A DNA stretch of 64,000 nucleotides from Orbilia blumenaviensis (lineage: Eukaryota; Ascomycota; Orbiliomycetes; Orbiliales; Orbiliaceae): assembly GCA_036872755.1 (NCBI GenBank), contig JAVHNS010000007.1, positions 558,001-622,000 on the forward strand, given 5' to 3'. Positions 1-9,166 of this stretch are shown here, one piece after another (within the stretch, counting starts at the first letter, position 1; each line of letters opens with the position of its first letter). Made by a program: the position numbers and the translations under genes. The notes under the pieces were generated by a model. It was not told the DNA's origin and searched no databases. It saw only the letters and a list, made by a program, of their open reading frames with translations.

Positions 1-662
1 TGCCATTATATTGCATTTTTCTTTTTCTTCTGAAAAAAACCACTTTCTTCTAGTTAAAGTTATATGTACACACCAACTATTCCCATCCCGCTCCTCGGAT
101 ACTATATCACATGAACCTCTTTCCTCCCTTCCCTACCTACCCTGCTACTTACATACACAAGAACTCGGTATGGCACACTTGGTATGCAGGTGGGGAGTAT
201 ATAGGTACTAAGTAGCTAGGTAGGTGGGTAAGCAGTGAGGTACGTTGACCGAATTGCCCGGTTTAGTGAGCATTGTTCTTGTGGTGGCCTAGTTTACAAA
301 GCAGCCGGTTAGCTATTCCCCCATCGCCCGAGAACTACATCAAAGAGAAAAGGATGCCATTGATAACATACGCAAGTGGTAGTAGTAGTTTTGGGCATAT
401 CCGAACTGATGGTCACCAAGTTAGCTAAAGTTCTCAGAGTAGAAGCTTTAGGGTATGTGATAAGAGGGGACATACGGCAATCAATCCAACGAAGACGTGC
501 AGTAATGCTATACAAGAATAATAATTAGCAATCTATTCCAATCATCCATAGTCCATCGATATCAATCTATAGATCTATTCAAAGGATAATATCCGTAGTT
601 ATAGATAGACGGATAGACGGATATATGGACCAATATAAAAAAAAAAGACCTCATAAGGTCCG
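1..662. other. Intergenic, no gene seen
   Basis: The only open frames here are short, lack family resemblance and contain no plausible exon chain. The segment holds CTA/GGT-type short repeats (for example around 215-235) and an A run near 638-648 just downstream of the ATP synthase subunit f stop codon, so its right part is probably the 3' untranslated region of that minus-strand gene. Confidence 0.6.
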
Positions 663-1137
663 TCAATGAAGACAGTAGAACATACGGGCGGCGCTGGCAT
701 TATCTCCATCAAAGTACTTGGCCTTGTATCGTCCGATAAGACCCTTGCCTTGAACCTTTGGAGCCGGTCCCTTCGGCAGCTTGGTGTAGAGCTCTACCAG
801 TCTAGCCATACGAACGGCATTCTGGGCTTGGCCGATAGCCTATATATTCCTCCCCACAAAAAGACAAACTATCGTCAGCTTTCCCATCTCCGATCGCAAG
901 TAGATATGTGTGATAGCAATCATAGCTCCCAATTGGATCTTGAACGGGTGGTATAGTTGGGGTGAAATCGTTGGGAGATGTCCATCCAAAACTTCCCTCT
1001 CGGAGGAGGGAGGGGCGGCGGCGGATAACCGGGACCTCTCTTCTCTCACTTCCAAGCGGGAAAAAAAAACGTACATTTGGATTGGCGACCTTGGGCGGGA
1101 TGATGGTCGAGATACCGCGACGGAAGATGAGCGACAT
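663..1137 (-). CDS. ATP17: ATP synthase subunit f, mitochondrial (two exons)
   Basis: Predicted 79-residue subunit f of the mitochondrial F1Fo ATP synthase, a small single-pass protein of the inner-membrane Fo sector. Exon 1 is 1137-1075 and exon 2 is 839-663, joined across a 235 nt GT-AG intron. The N-terminus reads MSLIFRRGISTIIPPKVAN, and the joined part continues through AIGQAQNAVRMARLVE and LPKGPAPK to GRYKAKYF, the order typical of fungal subunit f. The start is the ATG at the family's usual N-terminus; an in-frame upstream ATG would add an unrelated leader. The intron is long for this window. The gene diverges from NDUFS4, another respiratory-chain gene. Exon joining rests on consensus sites and perfect frame continuity; the identification rests on motif order and length. 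Confidence 0.9.
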
Positions 1138-1458
1138 GATTGGCTCGAGAAGGCAAGGAGGAATATCGAGACTTCGGTTTTTTTGGGAGATATATCGAGT
1201 CGGAGCGGAGTGGAGAGGGTGTAATGATGGCAGGACAGATAGACTGGTGTTTTCGAGGGACGTTGAAACCGACCGGGCTCGCAATGATGTTTTTCTCGGA
1301 ACGCAAATTATGCGCCACCACAAATCCGGTTAGCGTCACAACACAGGATGTGAAGGGAAGACATTCGAGACTCCGACGTCAACAGTCCAATTGGAATCGA
1401 CCGATATCTGATTGTACCTAACCAACAGCTCCCATCATCGACATCGAGACATTCGGCC
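1138..1458. promoter_or_regulatory. Shared promoter region of ATP17 and NDUFS4
   Basis: Only 321 bp separates the start codons of two divergently transcribed oxidative-phosphorylation genes, so their promoters must overlap. A palindromic CCAATTGG lies at 1387-1394 and presents a CCAAT pentamer on both strands, 65 bp from the NDUFS4 ATG. CCAAT boxes bind the Hap (NF-Y) complex, an established activator of fungal respiratory genes. Binding here is inferred; the same octamer also occurs in the ATP17 intron (929-936) and in unrelated coding DNA (15715-15722), so it is not specific evidence by itself. Confidence 0.45.
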
Positions 1459-2206
1459 ATGTCTGCCCTCCTACGACCTACAGCGCTGGCTACCGGCCGT
1501 CTGGCCCTCCCAGCGGCATCCCGTGCCCTTGCCTCCAAGGCCTCCAAGAAGACACACGCCCATGAACCCTCTGCTCCACCGACGCCCGCTAAGGATGGCC
1601 CACCAGCTGTCGCAGCAGAGCCTCCCAGCGACCTTACCACCTCGTATGTCCTCATAATCCAATCATCTCCCATGTACAATATAATATAATATGTACAATT
1701 ACTAAACCTACCGCCATTACCACAGAGTCTACTCCCCTTCCCACTCCGTCATCCCCGAAGAACACATCGTCTCCGACGTTATCCCAGCCGGTGTCGTCTC
1801 AGGCGCTCCACTAGACCTTCAATCTCGCATGGTCCGAATCTATAAACCTACTAAGAATGCCATGCAAAGCGCCAATCACAGAGGGAAACTATGGAGAATG
1901 GATTGGGACGTTCTAGGAAAGGGTCATAGATGGGAGAATCCATTGATGGGATGGCAAAGTTCGGCGGATTTTGTCCAGGGTACACACTTGACATTCAGGA
2001 CGAAGGAGGATGCGATTTATTTCGCTGAGAAGCAGGGTGCGTACACTTGTCTTTGTTCAATTGAAGGATACCAGGAGCTAACGTTGAAAACAACAGGTTA
2101 TGACTACTTGGTGCAGGAGCCAAAGGAGAGAGTAATTGTGTCGAAGGCTTATGCCTCCAACTTCACATGGAGCGACAAGAAGTTAAAGAAAATCCACACC
2201 AAATAG
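1459..2206 (+). CDS. NDUFS4: Complex I NDUFS4/21 kDa subunit (three exons)
   Basis: A 201-residue accessory subunit of mitochondrial NADH:ubiquinone oxidoreductase (NDUFS4/NUO-21 family). Exons are 1459-1643, 1726-2036 and 2097-2206. The first ~35 residues are rich in Ala, Arg and Ser without acids, as in a matrix-targeting presequence. The conserved body follows: VRIYKPTKNAMQSA, then WRMDWDVLGKGHRWENPLMGW, then FRTKEDAIYFAEKQGYDY and the C-terminal YASNFTWSDKKLKKIHTK. These are the hallmark blocks of the ETC_C1_NDUFA4 family, named in Pfam although it covers NDUFS4. Both introns are short with usual GT-AG ends, and phase is kept across both. It pairs divergently with ATP17, fitting a shared respiratory programme. 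Confidence 0.95.
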
Positions 2207-2492
2207 GTAAATTGCCTTTTAAAAGTGGTGGGCAGTAGATATATTGGTTGTTGTACATAAATTCGAGCGTCTTTTTTCTTTTTTTTCTTCAGTAATTCCG
2301 ATTCTGTATAAAGAACTTGAAGGTATAAACTTCGATGCTATATATTGGTGCTTATGAACAGTAAGTATTTGTTTAGAGTAGGCGCGGTTAGGATACGCAA
2401 GGTATACTATCTATCTACCTTGGTTATGTACGGTCTCCAAAAGAGTACTAGTCCTAAGTTCCAAGGGAATACCTAAGTATCTATCTACTGAA

Positions 2493-4469
2493 TCAGCACC
2501 CAAAATACTTCTCATCAATCCACCTACTCGTCCAAGCATCCTCAATCCCCGCCACCACTATCTTCATCTCCGGAAAAACGGCATTCAACCTCCCCAACCC
2601 CACTTTCGTAGCCATATACGTCAAAAATACAATATTCCCCTCCTCAACCCCATGATCCTTCAAAACCCTCACAGCCATCAACGCAGCCGCACCGCTCGCA
2701 ATCTGCGGATCAAGTAGTAACACCTGATGGTTCCCCAGATTCGGTGGAACTTTCAAATGGTGAAGTTCTGGTTCTCCCGTTCGAATATTGGATTGTAAGA
2801 GCAGTCGTCCGATTTTACAGTCTGGAACCACACGTTTTAGGCCGATTTCGAAGACGCCCCCGGAGCGGAGGATGACGATGCCGCAGATTGCAGATGCGCA
2901 GCGCAGACCGTTGTATGGAAGATTGAGTGGAGTTAAAACCTCGTGGCTCGTAAATGTCATACGATCCATCGCCCTAGAAATATGTCGATGCCCAGTTAGC
3001 CCTTTCGTCCGTTCACGCAACACTACACCATCATGCTGGTATTAGGAAACACGCACTTCTCAACCAATAAACTCGCCAATCTGTCAAAATAGAAGATGAA
3101 ATCTTCTCTCGTAGTTTTCCTATCTTGAAGGATGGTGTGTATCCCTCTCAACTGCGGCGTCTGATCGAGAACGGTCACATGGTCCGTCAGTGGTTTTTCC
3201 ATAACCTGTTCACCGAGTTCTGCGATTTTCTTGAGATGTGCTTCGGATTTTGCGTTTAGAGCTCGCTGTATATGCTTGACGACCATTGCTGTAGATTTGT
3301 CCATTATTAGTACAAAAAATATACTACTTAATGATACACAAGGATAATTGTTATTATTACCGATGGCTGTCAAGTTATCGATACCCCTGGGAATCGCAAT
3401 ATCCGCGTTCTTCATCTGTGGGCGGACGTAGAGCTCGAAATTCGGCTTAACAAAGCGGTGCCATTGCTGTAAAGCCCCCCGTACACTATACAGTAATCAA
3501 TATTTATTGTAATTCTATATGCTTGGGGGGCGGGGGCTTACTCTCTCCCTCTGCTTTTGACATCTCTGGCCACTAAACAGCATCAATAGATATTAGAATC
3601 TAGAGTTATGTTTTCTGAGTTTCCTGCACAATAGAAGCTTACGTCGTCTTGCCAGACAGATGTCAGAATCTGTGTCGACGAAAATCTATAAATTTAAACA
3701 CTATATTAGCATTCAACCACCAGAGTCACAAACAAAAATATACATACCTTCATATCTAATAAATCCAAAACCCTTGGATCATATAACGCAAAGATGCCCT
3801 CCAAGATGAGAACATGGCAGGAGTAGATCGTAGTATTCTTATTCGGTACCCGCTGGTGTTTCTCGAACGAATAGATTGGGATTTCTGCTTTCTTTCTGCA
3901 CCCAAACATCAGACCAAGATCTTCTAACTCTTCGAAACAACTGTATCATATAATAATATTTTACCCAGCCTTTAAGTCCCGCAACCTGTCGACCAGGATA
4001 TCAAAGTCAATTGCATCGGGAGAGTCGAAATCGTAGTTATTCGCAAAGGCGAGCTTGGATTGATCTGGTGTAAGTTCTTTATAGAACGAGTCCTGTTCGG
4101 ATTAATTCTCGTTAGGAACCAGTTGTATTCCATAATTTGATAACGAAGCAATGCACTGACCATGGACAGAACGACCACCCATGGTAGGTTCAACAGCTTG
4201 ACGAGTTGAGCTGCCACCGATGTTTTACCTAAAATCAATCCCGTTAGCAATTTGATAAAGATACGCCAACATATAGCAGACGCAAAACAGACTTACCAGA
4301 CCCCGAAGAACCGGCAATTCCAATGATCTAGATATCAAAGCCTAATTAGACATTATTCCCGACTCCGCTGCCTTCTAAGTTTCGATATCTGAAAAAACAA
4401 ACTGACATGTGTATCATGCCACGGCGGGCTGTATGCATAATTCATACTCGAGCTCTCTGATTCCGACAT
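2493..4469 (-). CDS. URK1: Uridine kinase with UPRT-like C-terminal domain (ten exons)
   Basis: A 449-residue uridine/cytidine kinase of the pyrimidine salvage pathway, phosphorylating uridine to UMP. Exons: 4469-4407, 4327-4297, 4228-4161, 4092-3965, 3895-3748, 3685-3643, 3572-3542, 3485-3361, 3288-3057, 2973-2493. The P-loop GSSGSGKTS lies at residues ~27-35 and is completed only by splicing. Next come DSFYKELTPDQ, NNYDFDSPDAIDFD, HVLILEGIFALYD and IFVDTDSDICLARR, all phosphoribulokinase/uridine-kinase landmarks. The C-terminal ~200 residues are a uracil phosphoribosyltransferase-like domain, with LLDPQIASGAAAL in the PRPP-loop position. In fungal Urk1 proteins this domain is usually regarded as non-catalytic; that is family knowledge. 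Two exons are only 31 nt. Each junction keeps frame and has GT-AG ends. Confidence 0.93.
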
Positions 4470-5484
4470 TGCCAACCTGTTATGCGCGAACTCCGGGGGT
4501 ATATCTGATTTATGTATGTACTTGAAGATGAAGAAAATGATAGAGTTGGATGGGTTATAGAGCTATAAAGAGTCCGGTTTATGCGACCAAATAATGATAA
4601 AAGTAGGCTTCGAGATAGGTTGGTAAAAATCGCAAAAACATGCCGTCAAGGCCGCTATCTCATGGTATTTTCCTCCAGAAAAAAAGAACGCTCTCTGCAG
4701 GCTGGGAAACGAAGAAAAGGATATGCGTTGGTTGCTTTGTGGTAATTGGACTAGGAATCGAATCCTCTACTGCATTGCATGAAGGTTAGTTGGACCGGTT
4801 GATATGGCTGTAGCCACGGCGTTTCCCCGGCTGAGAGGTACAGTTAACGTTACCCGCAGTTTAAGAAAATGCGATCGATTAATCGGTTGAAATCGCTATG
4901 ATCTGGGTCCTGTTTTTTCTCAGCAGGATAATGATATCTGCTTAATACCGCGTATAACCCGGGTTAAATATGTCTTTTGATAACTCAAAATGCAAAAAAT
5001 ACGGCTTGGGCCAGGGCTGGCCGGGTTTTGATAAGGAAGGTGTGGAGAGGGTCTGCAGCTGCCGAATCCAATCCTGCCTGTCCTGCAGTCCACCACTCTC
5101 TCGCCTAGGGTAAGTTCCAACTTGGACTTGAACCTGATCTTATAAGGTCAACAGCGCGGGGTCGAACAACGCAAGGGATGTCTGTTGCAGGCGGGTATGC
5201 ACGTCCCACCCGGGCGGAGTAGGCCGGGATGGCACTGCTAAAGAAAGGTTGCACAGCTGAGGCCTTACTTGCGCATATGCGCATTTAATACTTGCATGGC
5301 TGTTGGAGATACCAATACGTATCGATACGTACTAGGTGTCTGGGTATATTATATTACTGATCAGATATACTAGTCTCGAATTATATGTGGGATTAAAGAT
5401 ATAAAGTGCTGCTTAAAGTGTCTGCTTTTCAAGCTCAACTTTTTACAGCGATTCGGTTAGTTTGCAGTTGGGCATATAGAGATC
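4470..5484. other. Divergent intergenic region URK1 / MAK32-like gene
   Basis: About 1 kb separates two divergently transcribed genes and should hold both promoters. No coding exon chain is visible on either strand. A tRNA-like T-arm suggestion near 4748-4760 lacks the remaining arms. I see no repeat of note. Confidence 0.6.
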
Positions 5485-6682
5485 ATGGCGACAAGGGATA
5501 TTTCATTCGCAACATTTGGGATGGTTATCCTCGACAATATTTACTTCAAAGACGACTGGGATAACCCGATATGCGATTCACTCGGTGGCTCCGGAACGTA
5601 TAGTATGACTACTCTCTGGCTAATATCAGGTGAATTTGTATATTTCAGTGGCAATAACTGACAAAATGTGAATGTACGCACTGATAAGGCACCCTCGGAG
5701 CGCGCCTATTCTGCTCAGGCGACAAGTCTACGTCCATCGGCTGGGTCACTCGTTTGGGATCAGATTTCCCAGATGCCACCCTGGATAAGTTGAAATCATG
5801 GGGTACTACTCTCAACGTTATCCATGAGCTTCCTGCCACTACCAGAGGGCGCCTCAGATATGAGGATACGACACTTGGACGTATGTTCCTCTCATAGAAG
5901 ACCATTTACTATATTATATCAATGGCAGCCGACTGATTATAATTATAATTCCTAACATAGCCAAAACTTTCAAGTATACAGAGATGCCGTTATGGACTCT
6001 CCCAGAGCATTTCACAGACACCCCGCAGCTATCATCGAAAACATTCCACTTCCTCGCCCGTCATGGCGAGATCTTTAGAGATGTCCCAAAGCTGCTTTCA
6101 ATGCGGGAAAAGGCGGGAATAACAGAGCGTCCCAAAATCATATGGGAGCCGTTCCCGGCAACTTGCACACCTGGGTTTCTGAAAGACTACATGAAGGCTA
6201 TTAAGTTGGTAGATGTGTTTTCGCCGAATCATATGGAGCTTGGTAACTTTTTTGGGGTGGGGGTTGCGGAGACGTTCGATCGAACGCTATACGAAGACCT
6301 TGCGAAGAAATTCCTAGATAAGGGTATAGGAAAGGATGGGAATGGATGTCTAGCACTTCGAGCAGGAGAGCACGGATGTATGGTATACACTCGACAGATG
6401 GAAAGACCGCATTGGCTACCAACATACTACGAAGAAGGAAATGAAAAGGTAGTGGACACTACAGGAGCTGGGAATTCATTTCTAGGAGGGTTTGCGATTG
6501 GACTTTTGGAAACTGGTGATGTTATGGAGGCAGCTAAGTACGGGTCTGTCGCTGCCAGTTTTGTCGTTGAGCAGATCGGGGTTCCGGACGTCACATGGGA
6601 TAAACATGCAGGTGGTGTAGAATTATGGAACGGCGAGGATGTGAGAGGCCGTTTGGCGGTGTACAATTCGCGGATAGGTTAG
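5485..6682 (+). CDS. MAK32-like pfkB-family carbohydrate kinase homologue (three exons)
   Basis: A 343-residue member of the PfkB/ribokinase fold, closest in architecture to fungal Mak32 proteins. Exons are 5485-5602, 5689-5880 and 5961-6682. The N-terminal block FATFGMVILDNI is followed by LGGSGTYSTLGARLF, created across intron 1. Near the C-terminus DTTGAGNSFLGGFAIG occupies the pfkB signature-2 (anion-hole and catalytic) position. In active sugar kinases this motif is usually DTxGAGD, where the last Asp is the catalytic base; here it is Asn. Yeast MAK32 is genetically required for maintenance of killer double-stranded RNA, but the biochemical role of the family is unclear, so no substrate is proposed. 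Intron 1 could be mis-drawn because several AGs lie inside it; the chosen acceptor at 5688 is the one giving YSTLGARL. Confidence 0.85.
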
Positions 6683-7187
6683 TGAGAGTTGCCGTCGGCC
6701 AGAGATAGGCCTGTATACGTATAAACGTAGGAGCATCGAATATATCAATTAGATTAGGTTTAAAGGGCGGTCGATATGCCGAGGTATAAGTAATATCCAT
6801 GATTATGCTGGTATCCATGCGCGCAAAAATGATATCCCGGCTGCGCATACAAATTAAATTTACTAAAGGTCAAAGGCGGCCAGTTGAATGTGCGTTGGAC
6901 GTGGGCCCCAGTTGTCGTGAAATATTCGGTTTCGGTGCTGTTCTCTTGGCAGAGTGCGGCGAGCCCTGGAAAAAACAGACCGGGAATAAATTTCATCTCT
7001 CAACCACCAACCACACACAACCATTCCACCCGTCCTCCTCCTCTTCTTCTTTTCCTCCTGTCACTTATTCTTCTTTTCGAGACGTCTCGCGATTTATCTC
7101 TTTGACGAATCGCTCGGGTCTTTATCCTTCACGGTATTGCTTTAGTCGCAAGCAGGTGGGGAAAAGATCTTTATAAAGACTTCTATC
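6683..7187. other. Intergenic, upstream of GID8
   Basis: This holds the 3' end of the MAK32-like transcript and the GID8 promoter/leader. The stretch 7020-7085 is strongly pyrimidine-rich, a pattern common next to fungal transcription starts. No gene is seen. Confidence 0.5.
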
Positions 7188-8477
7188 ATGGTTCGCACTC
7201 CCGTTGTTCCCTCCTCCATCATCGAAGCCTGTCCATATGGCTGACACGGTTGCCAGTCGGCCACCGTCTCGTCGTCTGCGGGTACCACGCCTTCCTCCCG
7301 TGACTGGGAGAAGAAGATTGACGATGTCAGGCCTTCAAAATCGTAAGTACTCTACTCATCCGTTAGTTACAACACGATCATGTTCCAAATACCAAACCCC
7401 CGTCGTATCCTTCCGTCCCTCTATGATGACATTTTTCAAACAAATGGGAATCTCTCCGAGAAATTAAGAGTGTGGAGAACAAAATTTATTTGTTACAGTC
7501 TGATATACCTTAACATCCTTCTCGTCTTAATGAATTGTTATGTCAATCACTTGATAAGAGGGTGGCATTGCTGACGAGGTTGTAACAGAGATATGAACAC
7601 TATAGTCATGAACTATCTCATCAATGAAGGCTACTCATCCGCTGCGCAGAAGTTTGCCCAAGAAGCAGGCATCCAGTCGGGAATAGACCTATCCTCCATA
7701 GAAACGAGAAACCGGATCCGCAACTCCACCCACAACGGGGATATCAAGACTGCGATCGAGTTGATCAATGACTTCGAGCCTGAGGTATGCCACTCTTCCT
7801 TCCAGTTTAGTTCTACCGCGTCCCGAGATATTACAATGATGAAAAAACCTTTTCATGCACCACTCTCAGAGGTCTTCGGACCTCGATGATGAGTAACAAC
7901 ACCAAAACACTTCAGTTCTCAAGCTGAGTTTTATCTCGCGGAATTTTTCTTTCCATTTCGTCAATCATATCACGATTACACTGTCATGTTCTTATTCAGA
8001 ACTAACAAGAATGGGTCATCGTGATAGTTACTTGAAAGCCATCCGAGCTTACACTTTGCGCTGCTTCGTCTCCAACTGATCGAATTGATCCGTATAAGCA
8101 TGGATGACGATGAAACCGAGCCAGCTCTCACATTTGCTCAGGATTACCTCGCACCGCGAGCTACTTCCTATCCGGAATTCCTCAAGGACCTGGAACATAC
8201 CATGGCTCTGCTGTGTTTCCCACCAGACCAGCTGTCACCACCTCTGTCAAAGCTGCTTGACCCGGACATGAGGAAAGATGTTGCGGCCATGGTGAACCAG
8301 ACCATCCTTCAATCTCAGGAAGTGTTTCCCGAAGCTAAAATCAAGGGCTTGGTCAAGTTGAGAGCATGGGTTGAGGCAAAGGCTGCACAGAGTGAGTCGG
8401 AGAGGCTGAGGAGTATCCCACAGCTGAGCCTGGGGCTAGTTCCTCCAAAAGGGGAGTTCACCGACTCTATCAAATAA
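7188..8477 (+). CDS. GID8: GID complex subunit 8 (LisH-CTLH-CRA protein), four exons
   Basis: A 244-residue homologue of Gid8/TWA1, a scaffold subunit of the GID/CTLH E3 ubiquitin ligase that in yeast degrades gluconeogenic enzymes. Proposed exons: 7188-7190, 7257-7342, 7589-7784 and 8028-8477. The LisH motif is MNYLINEGYSSAAQKFAQEA, followed by the CTLH block (IETRNRIRNSTHNGDIKTAI) and the CRA block (LHFALLRLQLIELIR, ALTFAQDYLAP, TMALLCF). An in-frame TGA at 7240-7242 shows that the first exon must be spliced. The best model puts the intron directly after the ATG (donor GTTCGC); a donor at 7203 gives five N-terminal residues before the same junction and is equally in frame. A clear branch site (CTGAC) precedes the 7256 acceptor. 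Introns 2 and 3 are unusually long (246 and 243 nt); intron 3 holds a snoRNA. Confidence 0.9.
7423..7503 (+). ncRNA. Possible second box C/D-like RNA in GID8 intron 2
   Basis: A perfect C box (ATGATGA, 7423-7429) is followed by a CTGA at 7500-7503. Between them, TGGGAATCTC (7445-7454) lies one base before a D'-like CCGA (7456-7459). It is complementary over 10 nt to GAGATTCCCA, a segment I recall from conserved eukaryotic large-subunit rRNA. Against it, no closing stem joins the flanks of the C and D boxes, and the C' box is at best degenerate. The unusual length of the intron is compatible with a cargo. This is a candidate only. Confidence 0.3.
7824..7938 (+). ncRNA. Intronic box C/D snoRNA, U32/snR40-type 2'-O-methylation guide
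   Basis: This lies inside GID8 intron 3. Seen directly: C box ATGATGA at 7836-7842, C' box ATGATGA at 7886-7892, D box CTGA at 7924-7927 and a D'-like CTCA at 7865-7868. A closing stem pairs CGAGATA (7824-7830) with TATCTCG (7932-7938), with a further AC/GT pair near the boxes. The guide CATGCACCAC (7854-7863), one base before D', is fully complementary to GTGGTGCATG of 18S rRNA. By the fifth-nucleotide rule this targets the G modified by yeast snR40 (18S Gm1271) and human U32 (Gm1328); those numbers and rRNA sequences are recalled, not looked up. AGTTCTCA (7914-7921), before D, matches a 25S segment close to a second U32 target. The end lies about 65 nt before a CTAAC branch site. Confidence 0.87.
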
Positions 8478-9166
8478 GATCTCTGGCACCAACCTTTTTT
8501 TGTTCATTCGTTTTTATGTTGTTTCTTTCCTTAGTACCTTCACGTCCTTACGGTGGAGTTTCTGGGAGAGGCTCTAATGTTTCTTTTGGTTACGGAAGTG
8601 ACTTGGTGTATTCCTTGCGGTTCTTCTTCTTCTTTCTGGTCGGCTTCGGCGGCGTTCGTCATCTGGATATTACTTTTACCACATTACTACTTTTATGAGG
8701 GGACTTGGACAACGGGACGGGACGGGTTTGTCTTAAAGCACAGATTGGCGACATGACGGGTTTTCTTTTTTTATGCGAATTGTTTGTCTGTTCTTTCAGG
8801 CGGTGGTGCTATACATTGCGCGTGGAGTTCTGACTTTTTCTTTTACCCGTTTCTTACTGATGCGCAGACGATGATATTGATTATCCATTAGATTGGATAG
8901 ATGAATAAGATAATGCAATACTATACAAATTAACAATTACCATAAACAATTAATCAACGCCATTTTTGTTCGTAATTATGAGCTGTGATGAGATGTAATG
9001 CCGCATCAAGTCTTGGCGGCCGCATATTATCAGATACTTCCTCACCAAAGCTTGTCGCTAAATAATTTTTTTACTTCCACTGTATACTACCCAGTTGCTA
9101 AAACCACCAGCTTTGTTTTTTACCTACAACAGTTCGAGTTAGTGACGACGACTTTTCACGATAACA
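8478..9166. other. Intergenic GID8-ESF2
   Basis: Tandem genes are separated by 689 bp that must include the GID8 3' end and ESF2 promoter. An AATTTTTTT tract (9064-9072), resembling the reverse complement of the ribosomal-RNA-processing element, lies about 100 bp upstream of the ESF2 start. No gene is seen. Confidence 0.5.

Noticed and set aside
929..936. CCAATTGG copies as a mitochondrial-gene signature (also 1387 and 56949)
   Set aside because: The same octamer occurs in ESF1 coding DNA at 15715-15722, and two of the sites are in introns; only the promoter copy is kept, as a modest lead.
841..1074. Possible snoRNA in the long ATP17 intron
   Set aside because: On the minus strand only a degenerate ATGATTG and a CTGA that coincides with the probable branch site are present; no closing stem.
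4740..4765. tRNA-like T-arm (AATCGAATCC)
   Set aside because: No A box, anticodon arm or acceptor stem could be fitted on either strand.
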